DNA of 64,000 bases from positions 62,001-126,000 of the forward strand of contig NZ_ML775961.1 of the NCBI RefSeq assembly GCF_009769385.1, given 5' to 3'. The translations under genes were made by a program, and so were the position numbers. Shown here one piece after another: positions 59,475 through 64,000 of this stretch. The notes beneath the pieces were generated by a model. The model was not told where the DNA came from and made no database searches. It saw nothing but the letters and a program-made list of their open reading frames with translations. Numbering within the stretch: position 1 is the first letter of the stretch; each line of letters starts with the position of its first letter. Source of the DNA: Saccharothrix deserti. Its GTDB lineage: Bacteria > Actinomycetota > Actinomycetes > Mycobacteriales > Pseudonocardiaceae.

Positions 59475-60944
59475 ATGAGATCGACTTATCGCAGCGCGCG
59501 CCGCGGTGGCCTGGTCCTCGCCACCGTCACCACGCTGCTCGGTGCGGTCACCGCGGCCGTGCCGCCCACCGCGTCGGCGGCGGTGGTCGACACCAACGCG
59601 TCGTACGTGTTGGTCAACCGCAACAGCGGCAAGGCGCTGGACGTCTACAACCTCGCCACCAACGACGGCGCGCAGATCGTGCAGTACACGCGCAACGACG
59701 GCGCGTGGCAGCAATGGCAGTTCGTCGACTCCGGTGGTGGCTACTACCGGTTGAAGTCGCGGCACAGCGGCAAGGTCCTGGACTTCCCGTCCACCGCCGA
59801 CCGGGCCGGGCTGGTGCAGAACACCGACGCCAACCGCACCGGCCAGCAGTTCCGCCTGGCCGACTCCGCCGACGGTCACGTCCGGTTGATCAACCGGGCC
59901 AGCGGCAAGGCTGCCGACGTGCTCGACTTCTCCACCGCCGACGGCGCCCAGGTCATCCAGTGGCCCGACACCGGCGGCGCCAACCAGCAGTGGGAACTGG
60001 TGAAGATCGGCGCCGCCGGCAACTTCACCAACCCGATCAAGCGCAACGGCCCCGACCCGTGGCTGCAGTACTACAACGGGTACTACTACCTGGCCACGAC
60101 GACGTGGAACTCCACGATCACGATGCGCCGGTCGCGGACGTTGGCGGGCCTGAACAGCGCGACGGACACCACGGTGTTCAACCTGTCGGGCCGACCGAAC
60201 GGGTGCTGCAACATGTGGGCGCCGGAGTTCCACCTCCTCAACGGCCGCTGGTACATGTACTACGTGGCCGGGCAGAACGTGTCGGACTACAACCCGACGC
60301 AGCGGCTGCACGTGCTGGAGAGCTCCGGCACCGACCCGATGGGCCCGTACACGTTCAAGGCCGACCTGGGCAGCACCTGGGAACTGGACCCGAGCATCCT
60401 CCAGCACAACGGGAGGCTGTACCTGATGGGCAGCGCGATCGACGGCACCCAGAGCCTCACCATCACCCCGCTGTCCAACCCGTACACGATCAGCGGCGCA
60501 CGACGCACCATCAGCCAGCCCACCCTGGCGTGGGAACGGCAGACCGCCCCTGTCAACGAGGGCGCCGAGCCGCTGTACCACAACGGTCGCACCATGATCG
60601 TCTACTCGGCCAGCGCGTGCTGGGGACCGGACTACAAGCTGGGCCTGCTCACCCTGACCGGCACCGACCCGCTCAACCGGGCGCACTGGACCAAGTCGCC
60701 CAACCCGGTGTTCCAGCGCCACGACGGCAACGGCGTCTACGCCCCCGGCCACAACGGGTTCTTCAAGTCACCCGACGGCACCGAGGACTGGATCGTCTAC
60801 CACGCCAACGACTCGGCATCGGGTGGCTGCGACATGAACCGCTCCACCCGTGCGCAGAAGTTCACCTGGAACTCCGACGGCACGCCGAACTTCGGCGTCC
60901 CGGCCCGTCTCGGCGTCGCCCTCACCGCCCCGTCCGGCGAATGA
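59475..60944 (+). CDS. Secreted GH43 glycosidase with N-terminal ricin-type (CBM13-like) domain
   Basis: 489 residues from ATG 59475 with GGGAGAG upstream. Signal peptide about 1-35 (RGGLVLATVTTLLGAVTA). Residues about 40-175 are a ricin B-type trefoil with the repeated NSGKALDVYN/NTDANRTGQQF/GGANQQWELV pattern. GH43 five-blade propeller from about 180: general base Asp in NGPDPWLQYY, modulator Asp in WELDPSILQH near 305, acid Glu in NEGAEPLYHNG near 360. Most likely an alpha-L-arabinofuranosidase or exo-/endo-arabinanase acting outside the cell; two LacI-type operators upstream support arabinose-type control. Confidence 0.9.
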   Translation: MRSTYRSARRGGLVLATVTTLLGAVTAAVPPTASAAVVDTNASYVLVNRNSGKALDVYNLATNDGAQIVQYTRNDGAWQQWQFVDSGGGYYRLKSRHSGKVLDFPSTADRAGLVQNTDANRTGQQFRLADSADGHVRLINRASGKAADVLDFSTADGAQVIQWPDTGGANQQWELVKIGAAGNFTNPIKRNGPDPWLQYYNGYYYLATTTWNSTITMRRSRTLAGLNSATDTTVFNLSGRPNGCCNMWAPEFHLLNGRWYMYYVAGQNVSDYNPTQRLHVLESSGTDPMGPYTFKADLGSTWELDPSILQHNGRLYLMGSAIDGTQSLTITPLSNPYTISGARRTISQPTLAWERQTAPVNEGAEPLYHNGRTMIVYSASACWGPDYKLGLLTLTGTDPLNRAHWTKSPNPVFQRHDGNGVYAPGHNGFFKSPDGTEDWIVYHANDSASGGCDMNRSTRAQKFTWNSDGTPNFGVPARLGVALTAPSGE

Positions 60945-60949
60945 GACTC

Positions 60950-60980
60950 CCCGGGGCGGGTGTCTCCCGCCCGCCCCGGG
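60950..60980. terminator. Terminator between GH43 and ABC genes
   Basis: CCCGGGGCGGG pairs with CCCGCCCCGGG across a 9-nt loop (11 bp), 6 bp after the GH43 stop and between convergent units. Confidence 0.75.
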
Positions 60981-61098
60981 ACCCCGGACCCCTGTTCCAG
61001 GTCGGCCACCGCTCCACCGTGTGGACGACGAGAGTGCCGGCGAACTGCTCCGTCCTCTGTGGAGGCCGCGGATCGCCTGGAACGGAACGGTCGAAGCG

Positions 61099-62907
61099 TC
61101 AGCGGTAGGAGGCTTCCTGGATGGCGTACGACTCCGCGTACTTGCCCCCGCGGGCCATCAACTGCTGGTGCGAGCCCACCTCCGCCACGTGGCAACCGTC
61201 GAGCACGACGATCAGGTCGGCCATCCGCACGGTGGAGAAGCGGTGCGACACGAGGACGGTGATGCGTCCGTTGCTCCCTGCGGCACCGCTGCGCGCCGCC
61301 TCGGCGTACCGGGTGAAGATGGCGTGCTCCGTCTCCGCGTCCAGGGCGGCCGTGGGTTCGTCCAGGACGAGCAGGAGCGGGTCCTCGCGCATGAACCCGC
61401 GGGCCAGGGCGATGCGCTGCCACTGCCCGTGCGACGGCTCCACGCCGTCCCGCCAGGTGTTGCCCAGTTGGGTGTCCAGGCCGTCGGGCAGCCCTTCGAC
61501 GACTTGCTCGGCTCCGGCGCGCTCGACCGCGCGCAGGATCGCCGAGCGGTCCTCGATCCGGGTGAGGTTGCCCAACCCGATCGCCATCGCGGCCGAGTAC
61601 TCGAACTTGACGAAGTCCTGGAACGTGCCGCTCAGCCGGCTCCGCCACTGCTCCGGGGCGAACCCGCCCAGGTCGGCGCCGTCCAGGAGGATCCGTCCGG
61701 AGGAGGGTTCGTAGAAACGGCACAGCAGCTTCACCAGCGTGCTCTTACCGGCGCCGTTCTCCCCGACGATGGCCACGACGCTGCCGGCCGGAAGGGTGAC
61801 GGACACGTCCTGCAGCACCGGCTTCGTCGAGCCGGAGTAGTTGAACGAGACGTTCTCGAGCCGGATCCCTTGCTCGATGCGGTCGGGCACGGCAACGACC
61901 CCGTGCTTGCCCTGCGTGGCGGCGTAGTCTTCCAGCCAGGCAAGACGGCGCGATCCTTCCAGCCAGATGCCCCGCAGGAACTGGGTCTCGGTGACGGCTT
62001 GGCTCACGTACTGCGACAGCCGCCCACCCGCTGCCACCACCAGGACGACGGCACCGGCGGTCGGGCCCGCCGGGCCGAATGCCAGCGACACCCAGGTGAC
62101 GGCGGCGACGAAGGCGAGCCCGAACAGGCCCCACGAGGCGGCATACAGGCAGGCGCTCGCCCACCGTGCCCTGGCCAGCGCACGGTACTGACGCCCCCAG
62201 GCCGCGTCGCGCAGCTCTCGCAGGCGGTCCTGGACGCCGGCGATGCGGATCTCCTTGCTGGTCGAGGCCGTTGCGCCGAGCACGAAGAGTTGCCGGGCCA
62301 GCCGCCGGTCCGCAGCGCCCGCCTCTTCGACCCGCTTCTCGATCGGCGCGCGCCGGGCCGAGACGAGCAGGCTCGGCAACGCGAAGACGACCAGCAGGCC
62401 CAGCCACGGCTCGATCGACATGAGCAGGCCGACGGTCAGCAGCAGGCGCAGCCCGGCCCCGGCGGTCACGAACAGCGATCGGTACAGCTGGCTCAGGGTG
62501 CCGGAGTGGTCCCGGAGCAGGGCCAGCAAGTCCAGGATGTCGGAACGCTCCTGGTGCTCGATCGTCACGACGGACGATTGCAGGCGTGCGACGTGGGACT
62601 CGATCGGGACGGCGGCGCGCTCCGCCAGGCGGAGGTTGACCCGGTCGCTCGCCACGTTCAGCAGCCAGGTCCCGACGGCGAGGACGGCCAGCGTGACGCC
62701 CGAGGCGAGCAGGTGCTGATCGTCACCCGAGACCATCGCCGCCGCGAACCAGGCGAACGCGACGGCGAAGAGCGCGTCCGGCAGCGCCGCGGCGACCGTG
62801 GTGACCCCGGCGACCACCAGCAGGAGCGGTTCGACCCGGAAACCCAGCTTCAGCGAGCGCCACAGGGAGGGCAGCGAAGGGGGCAGCTCAGGCGAGGACG
62901 GATTCAT
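61099..62907 (-). CDS. ABC exporter half-transporter (permease fused to ATPase)
   Basis: 602 residues. Six helices within residues 20-340; the ATPase follows with Walker A VGENGAGKST near 385, Q-loop GTFQDFVKF, signature PSHGQWQRIALARG, Walker B LLLVLDEPTAALD and switch VSHRFSTV. Its start overlaps the stop of the neighbouring half-transporter by 20 bp, so the two probably form a heterodimer. The variant signature SHGQWQ (instead of LSGGQ) is the type seen in exporters of peptides and natural products. Substrate unknown. Confidence 0.92.
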   Translation of the reverse strand: MNPSSPELPPSLPSLWRSLKLGFRVEPLLLVVAGVTTVAAALPDALFAVAFAWFAAAMVSGDDQHLLASGVTLAVLAVGTWLLNVASDRVNLRLAERAAVPIESHVARLQSSVVTIEHQERSDILDLLALLRDHSGTLSQLYRSLFVTAGAGLRLLLTVGLLMSIEPWLGLLVVFALPSLLVSARRAPIEKRVEEAGAADRRLARQLFVLGATASTSKEIRIAGVQDRLRELRDAAWGRQYRALARARWASACLYAASWGLFGLAFVAAVTWVSLAFGPAGPTAGAVVLVVAAGGRLSQYVSQAVTETQFLRGIWLEGSRRLAWLEDYAATQGKHGVVAVPDRIEQGIRLENVSFNYSGSTKPVLQDVSVTLPAGSVVAIVGENGAGKSTLVKLLCRFYEPSSGRILLDGADLGGFAPEQWRSRLSGTFQDFVKFEYSAAMAIGLGNLTRIEDRSAILRAVERAGAEQVVEGLPDGLDTQLGNTWRDGVEPSHGQWQRIALARGFMREDPLLLVLDEPTAALDAETEHAIFTRYAEAARSGAAGSNGRITVLVSHRFSTVRMADLIVVLDGCHVAEVGSHQQLMARGGKYAESYAIQEASYR

Positions 62908-64000
62908 CGGGCTCCTCTTCCTCGAAGCGGGATGCCTGCAGGTCGAACATGGTCCGGTACCGGCCGCCGGCGGCCATCAGCTCCTCGTGGGACCCCAGCT
63001 CCACCACCCGGCCGTGCTCCAGCACGCAGATCCGGTCCACCAAGCGGACCGTGGCGAAGCGGTGGGAGATGAGGATCGTGGTGCAGCCCCGGGTCGCCTC
63101 GAGGAGGCGCTGGAAGACGCGTGCCTCACCCCGGATGTCCAGCTGGGCGGTCGGCTCGTCGAGGATGACCACGCCGGCGCCGTGCCGGACCCCGTGCAGC
63201 ACGCGAGCCAGGGCGACCCGTTGCCACTGGCCACCGGACAGGTCCACCCCGCCGACGTACCCGGGGGCCAGGACGGTGTCGAGGTCCGCGACACCGGACG
63301 CGTCGGCGTCCCGCAGCGCGGCCAGGATCTCGGCGTCCGAACCCCCCAGCGGCGCCACGTTGTCCCGCAGCGACAGGTCGTAGCGCACGTAGTCCTGGAA
63401 GATCACGGACAAACGCCGACGCCAGTGGTCCAGGGACAGTTCACGCAGGTCGACGCCGTCGACCTCGATCCGCCCCGCCGTCGGGTCGTAGAGCCGGCAC
63501 AGCAGTTTGGCCAGCGTCGTCTTCCCCGCTCCGTTCACGCCGACGACCGCCAGCGAGCTGCCGGCGGGAACGGTCAGGTCGAACCCGTCGAGCACCGGCG
63601 GCGCGTCGGGTGCGTAGCTGAACCGGACGTCCCGGAAGCGGATCTCGCGCGCGGGCATGCCGTCCGCCGCCTGCCGACCGTCGGCCAGCCGGCCTTTCTC
63701 GCGCATCCGGGGCTCCAGCCCCCGCACCAGCGCCACCGTGTGGGCGGCATGGGGCAGTGCCCAGTTCATCCCGCCCAGGGCCAGGGCACTGGCGCCCACC
63801 GCGGCCTGGACGTATGAGATCGCCGCGGACATGCTCAACGCGCCGGAGGCCGCGTCGCGGGCCAGGGCGAGCAGGACCAGTGCGTTCGCGATCACCACGA
63901 TCGCCACGGTCAGGCCGACCCGCCCCGGCGACAGCCGCGCGGCTCGCCAGCGGGCGTCGACCAGGCGGCGGCGAGCAGCCGCGAACCGGTCCACCAGCCA
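62888..64000 (-). CDS. ABC exporter half-transporter, N-terminus outside the window
   Basis: The frame is open to the right edge, so the upstream part of the membrane domain lies beyond. About 370 residues are visible: the last helices, then Walker A VGVNGAGKT, Q-loop IFQDYVRYD, signature DLSGGQWQRVALARV, Walker B VVILDEPTAQLD and switch ISHRFATV. Partner of the adjacent half-transporter (20-bp overlap). Substrate unknown. Confidence 0.9.
   Translation of the reverse strand, partial: WLVDRFAAARRRLVDARWRAARLSPGRVGLTVAIVVIANALVLLALARDAASGALSMSAAISYVQAAVGASALALGGMNWALPHAAHTVALVRGLEPRMREKGRLADGRQAADGMPAREIRFRDVRFSYAPDAPPVLDGFDLTVPAGSSLAVVGVNGAGKTTLAKLLCRLYDPTAGRIEVDGVDLRELSLDHWRRRLSVIFQDYVRYDLSLRDNVAPLGGSDAEILAALRDADASGVADLDTVLAPGYVGGVDLSGGQWQRVALARVLHGVRHGAGVVILDEPTAQLDIRGEARVFQRLLEATRGCTTILISHRFATVRLVDRICVLEHGRVVELGSHEELMAAGGRYRTMFDLQASRFEEEEPDESVLA

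Noticed and set aside
1-64000. CRISPR arrays, rRNA genes, prophage or plasmid origin
   Set aside because: No regularly spaced direct repeats, rRNA sequence, phage structural genes or origin-like repeats were seen.

Overview
The window is about 64 kb of very GC-rich DNA with dense, translationally coupled genes, frequent GTG starts and actinobacterial families (CebR box, DUF6343/DUF6221-like proteins, MbtH, TelA operon, CseB-like regulator). It comes from a filamentous actinomycete. The mix of plant-wall enzymes and non-ribosomal peptide genes suggests Pseudonocardiaceae (Saccharothrix, Lentzea or Actinosynnema type), but that placement is inference.

Left part (1-15 kb). A truncated MFS gene is followed by a four-gene TelA operon (940-5391) with two substrate-binding-like proteins, one carrying a VWA domain. 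Two SDR oxidoreductases flank a TetR regulator, and two gene remnants follow. Then comes a plant-polysaccharide block: a GH10 xylanase and an AA10 LPMO, divergently transcribed. A xylanase-type operator (CGAAAGTTTCG) and a perfect CebR box (TGGGAGCGCTCCCA) lie between them. Next is an operon of four tandem PL1 pectate lyases behind a repeated palindrome (CACATATGTG).

Middle (15-36 kb). On the minus strand a promoter, a 16-codon leader peptide (MTNTRRCCSRSQGSPP), a textbook terminator with a possible antiterminator, a tRNA-Arg(ACG) and an atypical tRNA-Cys(GCA) lie in a row. The leader's Arg and Cys codons are those the two tRNAs read, so an attenuator controlling tRNA genes is proposed. After this come housekeeping and stress genes: a large helical-repeat protein, isochorismatase, PEP mutase-like enzyme, DHA2 exporter, M20 peptidase, ArsR/AHSA1 pair with its operator, a decayed methyltransferase, a STAS protein, catalase with a C-terminal domain, a CseB/CseC-like two-component system whose kinase is frameshifted, a PQQ-type sugar dehydrogenase with PKD domain, a bile-acid/sodium symporter family protein, and a small zinc-finger gene next to a CdiI-like immunity gene.

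Right part (36-59 kb). A minus-strand NRPS cluster reads from 58980 down to 36284: MbtH; C-A-T fused to a LanB-like (lantibiotic dehydratase N-terminal/PEARL-like) domain; C-A-T; kynurenine-3-monooxygenase-like flavoprotein; DUF6875-like protein; C-A-T; MFS exporter; C-A-T-reductase; SAM methyltransferase. Most genes overlap by 4 bp, pointing to one transcript. The layout predicts a tetrapeptide released by reduction and modified by hydroxylation, methylation and a possibly tRNA-dependent LanB-type step. A complete TnpB element (about 47.05-48.41 kb) sits in the operon on the opposite strand.

Right edge (59-64 kb). A GH43 arabinanase-like enzyme with a ricin-type domain lies behind two LacI-type operators 120 bp apart. 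A pair of ABC exporter half-transporters follows, the second running off the window.
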